Assembly (NCBI GenBank): GCA_003260075.1
Contig: QLIY01000214.1
Location: 2,143-66,142 of the forward strand
Direction of reading: 5' to 3'
Source: Phallusia mammillata
Lineage: Eukaryota; Chordata; Ascidiacea; Phlebobranchia; Ascidiidae
DNA length: 64,000 nt
Part shown: positions 1 to 12,159 of the stretch, piece by piece
Numbering within the stretch: position 1 is the stretch's first letter
Layout: each line of letters opens with the position of its first letter
Made by a program: the position numbers and the translations under genes
The notes under the pieces: generated by a model
Told to the model about the DNA's origin: nothing
Seen by the model: the letters and a program-made list of their open reading frames with translations, nothing else
The model's database searches: none

Positions 1-435
1 CCCGAAAATCGAAAAAACGGAAAGGCTATAGCCTTAGGGTTTTTTCAAAAATCGAGTCAAAATTTTGTCTTCCCGATTCCGGTTTAAACCGGTTTGGAGG
101 TTCGGGAGGAGGCAGAAACCGGTCAAAACCAGTTTAAAACTGGAATATTCCGGTGAAAACCCACCCAAAACAGGATTTTTCTTCAATTTTTTGACTCCCG
201 AAAATCGAAAAAACGGAAAGGCTATAGCCTTGGTTTTTTATAGCCTTAGGTTTTTTCAAAAATCGAGTCAAATTCTGGTTCAAACCGGTTTGGAGGTTCG
301 GGAGGAGCCAGAAACCGGTCAAAACCAGTTTATCACTGGAATATTCCGGTGAAAACCCACCCAAATCCGGATGTTTCTTCAATTTTTTGACGCCCGAAAA
401 TCGAAAAGAACGGAAAGCCTTAGGGTAAATCGGGT
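1..435. repeat. Tandem repeat, unit about 195 bp
   Basis: The segment beginning CCCGAAAATCGAAAAAACGG recurs at about 1, 199 and 391. Copies carry the same AACCGGTTTGGAGGTTCGGG and CCGGTGAAAACCCACCCAAA blocks. About 2.2 copies are visible; the array may continue to the left. A fragment of the unit lies at about 7300-7345. Confidence 0.8.
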
Positions 436-449
436 CCGGATTTTTCACA

Positions 450-1735
450 GAAACAGAAACTTTCGTTGCAACTTGGAAAACATATTTTCTGAACTGTGCA
501 TGTCATTAAGTATTTGGCGTTACATTTCACTAAGTGGTTAACCGTCATCTAATGTCAATAGTTCTCACTAAGATTCGGCTTTTTGATGTCGCAACTTTGT
601 ATACCAAATGTTTTCCTATCCTGTTTATGGATTGTAAACCCCACTACTATAATTATTATCTGATTTTCTACTGTTTTTAACACTAATTATTACATTTAGT
701 TCCCAAAAACTGCAAAAGAATGCAAAAGAATAATGAGCAGACGTTGGCAAATATTACGTCAATAAGTTGATTTAAACTTGGGTTACACATATTTACTGGG
801 TCAGTATTACAGCTAAGAATCAAATTCCTATGCAAGGTATTTAAATGCGTAGTGATAGTTCGGCAAACTTTCAAACAAACCAAGCAGCGGTGGATTAAAA
901 AAGACCAGTGCTCCGCAAAACATTTAATGTAAACAGGCACATTTTAAAATTATTAAAAAATTGCATGAAAAGGGCACAGTAAGCAAGCACAAAAACATTC
1001 TGTTTCGTTACGTTTCAAGAACTATCAATTGCAGCTTCTACATATTAAAATACACTTTACTTTACATCTTGTTTAGAAACATAACATCTTATTTAGCTAC
1101 ATTACAATTCGAACGTATAGCACCTCAAGTAGAAGATAACCACTAAAAACAAACAACACAAAAAAATATAACTATCGATGATAAGCCACTATTTTGGGTA
1201 TGAGTTAATGGAAGAGTTCTAAAGAGTGCCTCTGGTGAAAGAGAGTAATAATACGAATAACAACACCAGTATGACAAACAGATAGTTAACAATATTACAG
1301 AAGTACAAAAAACATGCAACTGCCATTCATACTAAAAGAATGCAGACGGTTTCGGTTTGATGTTGTGACTTCGCAATGAAATGGCAGTTAAAGGTAGATG
1401 TTACAGTTAACTACAATTCTCAAACAGAATATGCTCTTCCGTGATAAAGAGGTGATGGTTCTACTAGTGGATAATTATAATGTAACAAAAGAGGAAAAAT
1501 GATGAGCAAAACATGTGTGACGTTTTAAGCAATGGTTGCTTTAGCAAATAAACAAAGTAAAATAGTTTGTGTTGTCAGCTTGCATGGATAATTTGTCAAG
1601 TTTGCCAACTGATTGCATGAAAGTAAAATAAGCAGCGGAGAAAATGAAGCAAGTTTATGATAACGGCTGCCCAAATACAAACAGCAATGTTGCAAGACAA
1701 GTTCACTGATATTTAGTTTCCAAATATAACGAAAA
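450..1735. other. Intergenic, nothing recognised
   Basis: AT-rich sequence with no conserved-looking ORF, RNA gene or clear repeat. Confidence 0.5.
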
Positions 1736-2115
1736 CATCATCACAGTCCATTTAAACCATGTTGCGACGCATGGAACATCCAGTAAAAATAAAATGTTCT
1801 TGTTACGATGGACGATTATAATTTGAAATCTCGAACAGAATACACTGCAGAAGCAGAATTATTACAACCATCGCTGAGCGTTCCACACTCGCTATGTTGT
1901 TGAAACTGAATACGCCCGACTGGAACATTACGACGTGTTAGTGTGCGTGTGTAAAACAACAATAGAATAGCGTCCTGCATGGTCAAATGAAGAGTGTAGG
2001 ACATAACAGAAAAACAATAATCGAAACCAGCATGGTCCCACGTTGTTTTCGTCAGTGTGACGTATGAAGTTGCGATGGCAACATGAGACGTTGAGATTTG
2101 ACGTCACCATCTGAG
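1736..2115. repeat. Dispersed repeat, copy 1
   Basis: About 380 bp shared with 4308-4735 (about 93% by eye), from CACAGTCCATTTAAACCATG to a TGACGTCACCATCTGAGGTG block. Contains a GT-rich stretch that is expanded in the second copy. Confidence 0.75.
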
Positions 2116-2539
2116 GTGACTCCGAGCGTTACCTCATTGTGGTGTAGTAAAATGCGATGGCAAGATGATGTTATGCTTCAGGTGACGTCATCTGACGAAA
2201 TATTATGACGTCATTGACGATTATGTCAGTCGGAACTCCCGCGCTGAAGGCAGCCGTCCGTTGAATGTCAGTGAAGTTAGGACGACGTCTGAAATATAGA
2301 AAAAAGTAGTTAAACTTTAAACTCAACAAAAACAATTTGCCTAAATCTAAACACAACAATCGCAATGCAATTTAAATTTTAGGTTTTAGGTACATAATAC
2401 ATTGGTAATTGAAGTAAACTTTGTTACCGAGTTTCTTGTGGTTAAATCATCGATGTCGCCGTCGTTTGCTGGACCGGGGTGTGAAGTCACTCTTCCAGAA
2501 AGCATCTAAAAAACAAAGTAGAATAACTAATTGAATGTA

Positions 2540-3360
2540 AGTAAGTTACTTGGAACAATAAGTTTTCCCATACTTACTTTGGTTTTTGAACTGACAGTTG
2601 TCTTTTTTCTTGGTTTATTGCTGCATTAAAATGGTAATTAATAAACCTGTGAAAACAAACCTAAATTTCTAAAACCATATAAACCTTTAAAAGCTGAAAA
2701 ACAAAAACACAGTTTGGTAAACCTGCAAAGAAAGAAAGTTAATCTTTAATTAATAATGAAATTATATATTTTCTTAAGCCAGTAAACCAAAGATGGTAAA
2801 TTTTAAACAACAAACACATCAGAAAATTCATTATTTTTTACCCAATTAAAAATCTCTAAACACCTGAAAACAACCCCCCCCCCCCCCCCCCCCTAAATGT
2901 TTGGTAAAACCTGCAAATCAAAGCATTCTTCTTTAGAAATTAAAATCCTATAAAAAATCTGAAAAACAAAACAATGTTCAAAATCATAAAACCTGAAAAA
3001 CAAACAAATTGTCATCAATTTAAGTGTTTCAAAAACCTATTTAGAATCTGAAAAACAAAATTATTTGTTAATCCTGCGGAAAATAATATAAAGATCTGAA
3101 AAACGTAAAACATATGATTAAACCTGTAAAACAAAGAAAATCTATTTCCTGCAAAAAAAACATAAAGATTAAAAAACTTAACTGTCGAATATACCTGAAA
3201 ATCGTGTATTGTACGTCATAGATTTACAATTTTTGGTTTTGCATGAATTTTAACATTTTTCAACTCTATTTTTTAAAAAGTACCAATATTTTCATCGAGA
3301 ACCTGATAAATAAAAACAATATTAGTTTTCAACAATAAACTAAATCAACAAGAAACTTAC
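2540..3360. repeat. Degenerate short-period repeat
   Basis: The motif CCTGAAAAACAAA and variants recur irregularly more than ten times, with a C tract at 2875-2893 in the middle. Looks like an old minisatellite. Confidence 0.55.
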
Positions 3361-3960
3361 AATTTAACAAGTTGACTTGGAGTTGGACAACAGCAAAACC
3401 TGACTTCAGTCACAACTAAACTTTTCACATTCTAACACTTGACGATGATGTAAAAAGGCACAACAACCCCCCAAGAACTGGTCTGCTTAAATAGAAATAA
3501 AAGGATAGAAAAAGTGGACTCGCACACATTTTTGTTGATGAAAGAGGGAAAACGACAGGGAAATATCACACTTTTGGTGAGAGGTTAAAAAAGTTCTTAA
3601 ATTGTAATTTGACAGAAAAAAATCGGTTACGAGTTTGTTGTTGTCTGCTTCTGTAGATAAGTTTCTGAAAAAACGTTGGAACCGCCATCGTCCCTGCGCG
3701 CGCGACGTAAAAGTATACAAATGTACCTCAACTAACTGTACTGCATACAACCGTCGCAAATTAGCGTATAAAAGTAAAAAGTGAGTCTGTCGTGTTTTAC
3801 AATCACCCATATTGTCACTGCCCCATAATGACTGGGTGGCCGGGTCAAGCAGGAATACGGAACTGAAGTAAGTGATCAGTTAGTTAGCCTAAATGCACAA
3901 ATAAAAATGGGTTTAACCAGCAAAAAGGAAATTTGGGACATTTGAGGCATACAAGTTATA

Positions 3961-3965
<5 letters not shown>

Positions 3966-4053
<88 letters not shown>
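3966..4053 (+). repeat. Long C tract (about 88 nt)
   Basis: Uninterrupted C on the plus strand. Other long tracts are at 5552-5630, 15658-15740 and 38907-38966. ORFs crossing them encode only polyproline or polyglycine and are not genes. Confidence 0.9.
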
Positions 4054-4054
<1 letters not shown>

Positions 4055-4307
4055 TTACATCGCATGCATTTTTTCTACATTTTACATTAAAAATTATTTT
4101 ACGATCAATAGGAGTTATTACATCACATGCTTGATATCCAATTCCCGGCCTCTTTTTAGAAAAGAGAACCTTGAGCTGGATGTACAAGCATGGATAAAAC
4201 AAGCTGGTCAAAACCCGGAAAAAAAATTCACAACATCCCTAACTTTACAGTTAGCATAGGCGCAAAAGTTTGTTTAAAAGGGGACAGTTAACGTTTTAAG
4301 GCGTATA

Positions 4308-4510
4308 ACATCATCACAGTCCATTTAAACCATGTTGCGACGCATGGAACATCCAGTAAAAATAAAATGTTCTTGTTACGATGGACGATTATAATTTGAA
4401 ATCTCGAACAGAATACACTGCAGAAGCAGAATTATTACAACCATCGCTGAGCGTTCCACACTCGCAATGTTGTTGAAACTGAATACGCCCGACTGGAACA
4501 TGACGGCATG

Positions 4511-4547
<37 letters not shown>

Positions 4548-5003
4548 CAACAATAGAATAGCGTCCTCAATGGTCGAGTCAAGAGTGTAGGGCATAACAG
4601 AAAAACAATAATCGAAACCAGCATGGTCCCACGTTGTTTTCGTCAGTGTGACGTATAAAGTTGCGATGGCAACATGAGACATTAAGATTTGACGTCACCA
4701 TCTGAGGTGGCTCCGAGCCTTACCTCATTGTGACGTCCCTACCTTTAGCCGTCCCCCCCCCCACTGAATACGCCCGACTGGAACATGACGGCATGTTAGT
4801 GTGTGTGTGTAAAACAACAATAGAATAGCGTCATCAATGGTCGAGTCAAGAGTGTAGGGCATAACAGAAAAACAATAATCGAAACCAGCATGGTCCCAAG
4901 TTGTTTTCGTCAGTGTGACGTATAAAGTTGCGATGGCAACATGAGACATTAAGATTTGACGTCACCATCTGAGGTGGCTCCGAGCCTTACCTCATTGTGA
5001 CGT
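4308..5003. repeat. Dispersed repeat, copies 2 and 2'
   Basis: 4308-4735 matches 1736-2115 and carries a (GT)n microsatellite at about 4513-4544. A partial copy (about 4766-5003) follows the C-run at 4755-4764 and has a much shorter GT run. Confidence 0.75.
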
Positions 5004-5551
5004 CCCTACCTTTAGCCGTGCTTCTAGCCAAGCCGTGCTTCTAAGCGCATCCTATTTTAGCTAAAGCCATTTAGCAACGCGCCACACTTAACTAGAAATC
5101 GATCTAAGCTGGAGTCCCTACGTGGCGCGCGAATCCCCAACGTACCCCACCTATGTTAACTATAACCTACCCTTAGTTAACGAGTGCTACTCTCATTCTA
5201 GACCTTGCGCCAACTTGCTGACATAGTAGCACTCCTATGGACTTGAACCATTCTTTGACCGGGAAAGACTTCCTCTACGGATCCTTCTCAGACAAAGAAT
5301 AAGTCACTCAACCCTAGCGCCAGTTAACCTAAGTTAAGCCTAACAGTTTCGCAATCCCGATTGACCCACGACAGACTCCTATGTTTACATACAAGTAAAA
5401 TATTTGAAGTTGCTTGACGATAGTGAAAAAAAGATGAAAAGATTGTGGAGCAGGAGAACATCTGATTCTGCAAATAAAACAACATTAGGTAAGTGTAACA
5501 GACTGAGCTGTGCAAGTTGTTATAATAAATCTAGGTCGATAAGGCTGAAAC
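5004..5551. other. Intergenic with one inverted repeat
   Basis: No gene recognised. Inverted repeat GAGTGCTACT at 5182-5191 pairs with AGTAGCACTC at 5225-5234. A nearby GTTAAC...GTTAAC pair brackets about 5155-5180. Confidence 0.5.
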
Positions 5552-5630
<79 letters not shown>

Positions 5631-5632
<2 letters not shown>

Positions 5633-7928
5633 AAAAAACGCGCCCGCTTGTGTGACGTCACAATGCCTAAAGCGCGATGTGTTGCAACGGGTCTCGGGTA
5701 GTGAATTGTTTTTCATGGATTAACAATTGCAAGGTGAGTTTTGTTGTGCTTGCTAGATTCAAACTGCGATTATTAATAATGTTAACATACTAAATTATCT
5801 AGGCACAATACTATGATTAGGTTTAGTCCAAGTAGTAAAAGACCAATGATAACAAATTAGATCAAGTTATTGTAACGTTACAACGCCTACAATATCAGTA
5901 AGATAAAGTTTTCACACTAAACCACTGGTCTTTTTAAGTGTTAATCTACAAGAAATAAATGTTTACGCTTTGATTTAAATGCCCGCACACGCCAAACTAT
6001 TATCCAAACCAAAAGAACTTGTATTTACCTTGCAATTTCTCCTTGTTTCCACCTCCACACGCCGCTAACACCACGAGACAAATGACTTTGACTAGAATGA
6101 CTCTGGCACGCCAAAAACCTCACCGAGCGCTGATTGGCTGCGCCCACTCAAGCCTGTTAAATGTTGATGATGTGGCGCTGGAAAAAAATGTGGTGAGGAA
6201 AATTTGGTGATTATTTTTAAATTAGGGAACAATCAATATAGGTTCCGATATAGTGTGCTTCGTTACAACTTTTACGTGAAGATTTAGTCCAAAACTTAAA
6301 ACTTCGAAGTCGTTTTTGTCTAAACCGGTGATTAAAACCTTCTATCGCTGCGTGGTACTTAGACCAGTGGAAGAATTGAGACCAAAATCTAGCTTTATTT
6401 TTTTGATTGATTTAGCAAACCTCTGGGTTAATTTGCTTTCGGGTTCATCTGAATTTCTGACTGTAGCAAAACACACACTCCTGTTAGAACTTAGTTCAAA
6501 TTAGCAAACTAACAGTTCAAAAATAGCAAATTAACAGTAAAGTCTAAATTTGCGAGCCATGACATATCACATGTCATATTTTGGTCAGAAACTGTCTGTT
6601 CCAATAACTCCTTGTTCGTAGAAAATACTTTGTGCATCTCATAACAGGTCTATTGGTTTACTTTTACTTGTAGCAGTGATTTGATTTGTAATCGTTGAAA
6701 ATATGACAAAATAAGGACTCAAGTCAAAAACAAGGACATTTCTTAGAAATAATGACAATAAATGTTTTGAAGACACCGCTCTTCGAAGTATGGACAAATC
6801 GTAGAAAGAAGAACGGTTTGGAGTTTGACTTTTAATTTACTTGTCAATTCTCAAGTAATTAACAACCAGAATACGGTGTAGCTACAGCGCGTTATGTCAT
6901 TCACCAATGACCAAAATCATGTCGTCCACCAATTTGGCGCTTAAATGTTTTGCATTCTATAAGGTTTTAATTGTATAACGATGCGGAGCTGTTTTAGTAC
7001 AATTCTTTCGCGATATGTTCCGTCACCAGGCGAAATAAACTTTCCAAACCGAGTTGGCCAAGCAATTGGCGGGACTGACTTAGTGCTTAGAAATGTTACT
7101 TCTCGTGATTTATTCGGTTCGCAGCTTTGTGCACCATTGCCTTGTATTTGAATTTCTTGCTGAGTGTATTGTTATTCTAAACTTTAGTTGTCGTGGATTG
7201 CGTTTAGTTATGATCGCAAGGCTTTTAGTCAGAACGTATTGCCTCATAGTGCACTACAAACCCGCCCAAAACTGAAAACTATGTTTTATGTTTCCAATTT
7301 TGGTTCAAACCGGTAAAGGTTCGGCAGGAAGCAGAACCGACAACAAAGTCATTAGGCCTACAGCCAATTTTGTTTTTCTTAATTGTACATGTTGCGTGTA
7401 GCCTACTTTGTTGGGAAAACTAAGTTTTTTTTAGTAGGTTATTTCTTGTTTGCAGCACAATAAAGAAGAATTTTTTTACTTCATAAAAAGTCACCAGTGT
7501 TTGCTGCGTTGAGAAAAGGTTTTATTTATCAAAGGTAAATAAATACTATTAAACATAAGGTAGGCTACGTAAATTCAGCTGTAATAGTCCGTTGATGTTT
7601 TCGAGAGTGGTTAGCTTTACGTGAAGAGTTGATATATAAGCTATTGCTGCCAGGCGTAATATCAAGTTTATAGAGTTCTTCTGGGAAATGTATCTTGGGC
7701 AGGAAAGCAATCTTTTATTAAAGCGAATGTTTCAATCACTCACAAACGCACAATTATTTTGTAAACAAAACAACCAAAGTAGTAAAAGTTGTCTGATCTT
7801 TATGCAGAACCCATTTTTGTTAAAATCATAAAACTTCACGTTGAGACCTATGTATTTTTACGTGAGGACTGTAAACTCAATCAAGTAAAAATGCTTCCCT
7901 TAACATAAAAATCACTTAAATGTAGAGG
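5631..7928. other. Intergenic / 3' flank of the giant gene
   Basis: No convincing exon on either strand. Contains a CRE-like GTGACGTCAC at about 5653 and, near 7640-7700, a fragment of the foldback family seen at 48.9 and 56.5 kb (TGCCAGGCGTAATATCAAGT). Confidence 0.5.
7521..7526 (-). promoter_or_regulatory. Candidate polyadenylation signal
   Basis: AATAAA on the minus strand about 400 nt past the stop codon of the giant gene. Another AATAAA lies at 7714-7719. Which, if any, is used cannot be told from sequence. Confidence 0.3.
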
Positions 7929-8960
7929 TCACATAGCGTTTTCGCGCAGCATGTCGTGAAAGAACCTTCCTCTCATCCACGCAGTTTCGAGTAAAACGGC
8001 CAACCAGCCAGCGAGTGGCATGACAAAGATCACCAAGACTAGCATATCAGTGACGAACATCACAACAAAGATAAGACAAACGCCACTCGAACAACTGAAG
8101 CTAGAAAATAACAAGTACACAAAAGCAAAAGTTGTATAAACGAGGCTCAACAGCGCAATGAGAAAACGCAATAAAACGCCATCGTGCAAAATTTGATCTG
8201 AACTAGAGCTAGCACATCTTTTACTAGGAGTTAATCTATGCGTTACAATATGGGACATTATACTCTGACTGTCAGGTAAACTGATTTTCTCCGTTGCACA
8301 AGGGTATGCTGATGGCATAGGGGAGTTAAAGTTTCGTTTTTCTGCACCAAGGAGCGCTTCCACGTGTCTGCGTTTAGGAATAAAACTCTGATCGCCACTC
8401 AGACTGTCACTGACTACCCACTGAGCTGGTGTTGCGCCAGTTAAAATCATTTTACACAAACTCTCTGTCCAACTAGCTGCTGTTTTCGTGGCGTACTCCC
8501 TAAAGGTCTCTCTCGATGCTATGCTGCTTGCGTAATCATAGTAACTTCTCGATTTTGTTTGATGCATTGCTGAACTTGAACCCCGACCTGTCTGTTGTTT
8601 TTCAAACTCAACTATACTAGACAGTTCCTGCTCGAAATCTGTACATTCATCGTTGCTCTCAAACTCTTTAAACTCTTCCTTACAGACAAACCCTTTATCG
8701 AACTCGTTATTTTCCATTTTTAAGCCGCTGGATGGCGCAACAGTGCCTGTCTGATCGCCCACAAAACAAGATCCCGAGGGTTTTTCTTTTTTGCCCTCGC
8801 TTTTAGAAATTTGTAGAGGCTTTGAATCTTCTGCTTTGTCTAACGTCGTACTGGTGACGTCACAATTAAGATATAATTGCGTCGCTGAGACGGGGACGAC
8901 TTCAGTCGACGATAGACGCTCTGGGCCAGGAAGGTCGCATAGTTTCGCTGCAGCTTGTTC
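7929..8960 (-). CDS. Last exon: TM3-TM4 loop, TM4, TM5 and stop
   Basis: Acceptor GTTTAG|GAACAAGC in phase 0 at 8960; stop TGA at 7929-7931. About 340 residues. A long polar Ser/Glu-rich loop is followed by hydrophobic LLRFLIALLSLVYTTFAFVY, then a long segment with FVTDMLVLVIFVMPLAGWL and a short tail ending RENAM. The pair of helices with 'D.L...P' fits TM4-TM5 of polycystin-1. The frame is open above 8762, so no start codon is expected there. No TM6-11 channel region follows. Another possibility is a further 3' exon that I could not find. Confidence 0.72.
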   Translation of the reverse strand, partial: EQAAAKLCDLPGPERLSSTEVVPVSATQLYLNCDVTSTTLDKAEDSKPLQISKSEGKKEKPSGSCFVGDQTGTVAPSSGLKMENNEFDKGFVCKEEFKEFESNDECTDFEQELSSIVEFEKQQTGRGSSSAMHQTKSRSYYDYASSIASRETFREYATKTAASWTESLCKMILTGATPAQWVVSDSLSGDQSFIPKRRHVEALLGAEKRNFNSPMPSAYPCATEKISLPDSQSIMSHIVTHRLTPSKRCASSSSDQILHDGVLLRFLIALLSLVYTTFAFVYLLFSSFSCSSGVCLIFVVMFVTDMLVLVIFVMPLAGWLAVLLETAWMRGRFFHDMLRENAM

Positions 8961-9671
8961 CTAAACACAATGTTCAGCGTGAAGGCGACGGTTTAAAAAA
9001 TAAGGCCGAAAATGCACATAGAGCGCTGGGCATACAAGAAAAACAGCAGCTAACGGAAAGCAACCTCTTATCCAAAGACATTAGTATATGTAGCCTTTTA
9101 CATTATGTACTACATTTACTATGTAACATTATATTACACAGCTTTATCTGCCAAGGAATTGGCTCCCAGTTGAATTAAACACAGCACGAGTAACGCATGA
9201 TGGGTTATTATTTTGTTCTAGACAAATCACACCAATCGAAGCATTTTTTCCAGTTTCTGGGATGGTTTGGGATGCATTTCTTAATTTGCCTGATTGAGGT
9301 GATTTGTGAGTTTACCTGCAAAATCCACTGAGTGCAGTATAGTTTTAAATTTTCAAAAAGTTTGTTATGTCCAAGGTAGTGGAGTTGGCATTTCGACTCA
9401 AAGTTGTCAATATTTTTACAAGACAAGCAAAAATTATTAAAAACTAGAAAGGTGGCTTGGTGATATACTTCCATTTTATATATTCTATATCTTATTTTAC
9501 CAATTTACTATACACATCATTTAATCAACAAAAACGAATGGGTCCGAGTGTTTGTTCGGATTTACGGCAAACAAATGTTTTGTGCGGATTTAAGGTAAAA
9601 AAGGAAAGGGATACCACAGTTGTAATCGTCTGATAAACAATCCGAGTAAAAAGCATTTAACCCAAACTTAC
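8961..9671. other. Intron with duplicated segment
   Basis: Intron of the giant gene. About 8978-9300 is repeated at 9971-10285 (GCGTGAAGGCGACGGTTTAA ...). No exon recognised inside. Confidence 0.55.
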
Positions 9672-9800
9672 TACTACTTCCATTTCCTCTGCAGTGACTG
9701 GCGTCTGTTGTAAAGTATCTTCCAAATAATCCACCAAACCGTTATTCTTTAACGTCTCATCGTCTGTGAACTCGTCAAATAATTCAGATCCATTATTTTT
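9672..9800 (-). CDS. Acidic cytosolic loop exon (copy 1)
   Basis: Ends in phase 0 (GTAGTA|GTAAGT) and joins 8960. The peptide is acidic: SELFDEFTDDETLKNNGLVD, then VTAEEMEVV. Its 5' end is lost at the C-run 9801-9812. By position it is the TM3-TM4 loop. A second copy lies at 9830-9960. Confidence 0.65.
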
Positions 9801-9829
9801 CCCCCCCCCCCCATTTAACCCAAACTTAC

Positions 9830-9960
9830 TACTACTTCCATTTCCTCTGCAGTGACTGGCTTCTGTTGTAAAGTATCTTCCAAATATTCCACCAAACCGT
9901 TATCCTTTAACGTATCATCGTCTGTGAACTCGTCAAATAAATCATTTTCATTATTTTTCA
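9830..9960 (-). CDS. Acidic cytosolic loop exon (copy 2)
   Basis: Near-copy of 9672-9800, with the same donor and changes such as ENDLFDEF for GSELFDEF. Cut at the C-run 9961-9970. Only one of the two belongs to a given haplotype. Confidence 0.55.
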
Positions 9961-10298
9961 CCCCCCCCCCGCGTGAAGGCGACGGTTTAAAAAATAAGGC
10001 CGAAAATGCACATAGAGCACTGGACATACAAGAAAAACAGCAGCTAACAGAAAGTAACCTCTTATCCAAAGACACTAGTATATGTAGCCTTTTACATTAT
10101 GTACTACATTTACTATGTAACATTATATTACACAGCTTTATCTGCCAAGGAATTGGTTCCCAGTTGAATTAAACACAGCACGAGTAACGCATGATGAGTT
10201 ATTATTTTGTTCTAGACAAATCACACTAATCGAAGCTTTTTTTCCAGTTTCTGGGATGGTTTGCATTTCTTAATTTGCCTGAATACCCCCCCCCCCCC

Positions 10299-10784
10299 AC
10301 GAATTGAAGAAGAATCAACAACGCACACGAGGTTGTCAGCGCCACCATGTGGGCAGCAGAGGATGATCCGGAGCGTTGCAGGGCGGTTGAGAGAGTCGAG
10401 GTCGGGGCTTGTTTCGAAGCGAAGTAGAGAGCTGGGTCTGTGAAGCCGTGGATAAATGTGAGAGTGAGGAGACAGTGTGAGATTGTGGCGAAACTGATGA
10501 GGAGTTTTTCGACTGCGAGGAAGTTTCGGATGACGAAGGAAGATCGGTTTGAAAAGATGAAAGCGAGGATGTGTTGCTTGTACAAGAATCTGCACACCAC
10601 GCGAACATTGTCACATAAAATCGATTTCGACGATTTGTACCATGGAGTAGAACTACTTGTAAAGTAAAACGACTTTGGAACTCCGTGTTCAAATCCGACC
10701 CTGTGTCTTCCAAAAACTCGCTTTGCGAATTCAGCCAACAAGTTCCCGCGCTTGTCACCAATTTCAGCCGTCCACTTCTCATTA
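10299..10784 (-). CDS. Polycystin-1-like TM2-TM3 region (copy A)
   Basis: Overlaps 10915-11200 as a second copy, then continues. HILAFIFSNRSSFVIRNFLA leads into TM2 (LLISFATISHCLLTLTFIHG), then a polar loop and hydrophobic LTTSCALLILLQFV before the C-run 10286-10298. Against copy B, about 16 of 280 positions differ; about 11 are third positions of this frame, which fixes the frame and indicates selection on the protein. Confidence 0.62.
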
Positions 10785-10794
10785 CCCCCCCCCC

Positions 10795-10904
10795 GCGCTT
10801 TTAGTCGGCAGAAACCTTAACAAGGACGAAGAAAACAATGATACTGTGTTTGCAAATGCGCTCAAGCTACTCCCAGATTTTGACTTTTCGATGTCAATCA
10901 TATG
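10795..10904 (-). pseudogene. Partial copy of the PLAT/TM2 exon (middle segment)
   Basis: Lies between C-runs 10785-10794 and 10905-10914 and repeats about 11321-11430, with roughly eight substitutions spread over codon positions. Likely a haplotype fragment. Confidence 0.6.
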
Positions 10905-10914
10905 CCCCCCCCCC

Positions 10915-11515
10915 GAGTTTTTCGACTGCGAGGAAGTTTCGGATGACGAAGGAAGATCGGTTGGAAAAGATGAAAGCGAGAATGTGCTGCTTGTACAAGA
11001 ATCCGCACACCACGCGAACATTGTCACACAATATCGATTTCGACGATTTATACCACGGTGTATAACTACTTGTAAAGTAAAACGACTTTGGAACTCCGTG
11101 TTCAAATCCAACCCTGCGTCTTTCAAAAACTCGCTTTGCGAATTCAGCCAACAAGTTCCCGCGCTTATCACCAATTTCGGCCGACCACTTCTCATTGGTG
11201 CTCCCGTGACGGAGGAAAATTCCCGCCAAGGCCCAGTGTTTCCCTTTCGGTTTTCGAAATACTGAAACAGTGCTTCTCAACATATTTTTCACGCTCCTAT
11301 GTATCGATGCTGCAAACACCGCGCTTTTAGTCGGCAGAAACCTTAACAGGGATGAAGATAGCAGTGATACTGTGTTTGCAAAACCGCTTAAGCTACTCCC
11401 AGATTTTGACTTTTCGATGTCAATCATATATTTCTTGTAAACAGTGATGACGTCAATTCTCTGTGGGAACCCGATGTTAGATGATTGAACCGCTATTGTG
11501 TCAGTAAAACCGGGT
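10915..11515 (-). CDS. PLAT end, cytosolic segment and TM2 start (copy B)
   Basis: Acceptor in phase 2 (TTACAG|A). PGFTDTIAVQSSNIGFPQRI completes the PLAT barrel. The frame stays open to FSNRSSFVIRNFLAVEKL at the C-run 10905-10914. The 'H-hydrophobic-F..R..S.F.....V.KL' stretch resembles the polycystin-1 segment before TM2. The middle (about 11300-11430) varies between copies at all codon positions, so a small intron there is possible. Confidence 0.62.
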
Positions 11516-12159
11516 CTGTAAGAAAAAAAAGGTTTTGCTGTAACTGTGAGTTTATTCTTACATACAGAGGTCCATCGAAACAAAATTACATAGACACTAC
11601 ATTAAATAATTGTGTTAATTCAAAAGCTAAATAATTGACAACGTAATTAAATTCATTCCATTCTTGCAGTCCTGAAAAGCACATCGTTGGTCGCAAATTT
11701 CCCATAACTATATATTTGTAAAGTATGCGCGCATCAACACGTCAAATGACAGATAACGCAAATTTCAAAGCAGATGAAGGTCATTAAAATATTTCCAATA
11801 ACGTTATTCTTAACTACCCAGAATAGGAACATAACTAGGAATAACTGAAGACGTGGTTCCTCCTTTTAACCATTCAGCAAGTTTTAGTAAATACAACTAG
11901 TTGCCAACACACGTTCAATTTAAGTAAGCAAAGAAGAACCAGAATTTACTAAGGGCACTGTTCCATTTAACCATGAAGCAAGTTTTAATGCGTTTTAAGC
12001 TGGGATTATGCACTTATCGGTATAAAGTGATGAATTTTACATTACAATCTCCCAGCAATACCGCTTCTCGTCTTAATATTTACAGGTAAAACGATGAAAA
12101 CAGTTTAAATTTAACCCAATGGCACACAACTCCTGTTTTAAATCATCGCATATACCAAC
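11516..12159. other. Intron within the PLAT domain
   Basis: Phase-2 intron between the two PLAT exons. No repeat or other gene recognised. Confidence 0.5.

Noticed and set aside
1..435. CRISPR-like or satellite array of a prokaryote
   Set aside because: The unit is about 195 bp with no short repeats and unique spacers, and the window is clearly eukaryotic.
3876..4259. ORFs of about 110 residues on both strands containing polyglycine or polyproline
   Set aside because: They only read through the C tract; the flanking peptides have no domain features. The same applies to 5404-5716, 15631-15909 and 38826-39113.
8760..8762. Start codon for a stand-alone 277-residue membrane protein
   Set aside because: The codon is GTG, and the frame stays open upstream to a clear acceptor at 8961, so this is an internal exon position.
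10336..11195. Alternative minus-strand Ser/Thr-rich ORFs overlapping the TM2 exon
   Set aside because: Between the two copies most changes fall at non-third positions in this frame, unlike the FLAVEK frame.
10440..11265. Plus-strand ORF of about 196 residues with acidic and basic blocks
   Set aside because: The second copy of the same DNA has stop codons in this frame, while the minus frame stays open and shows third-position substitutions. It is the antisense shadow of the TM2 exon.
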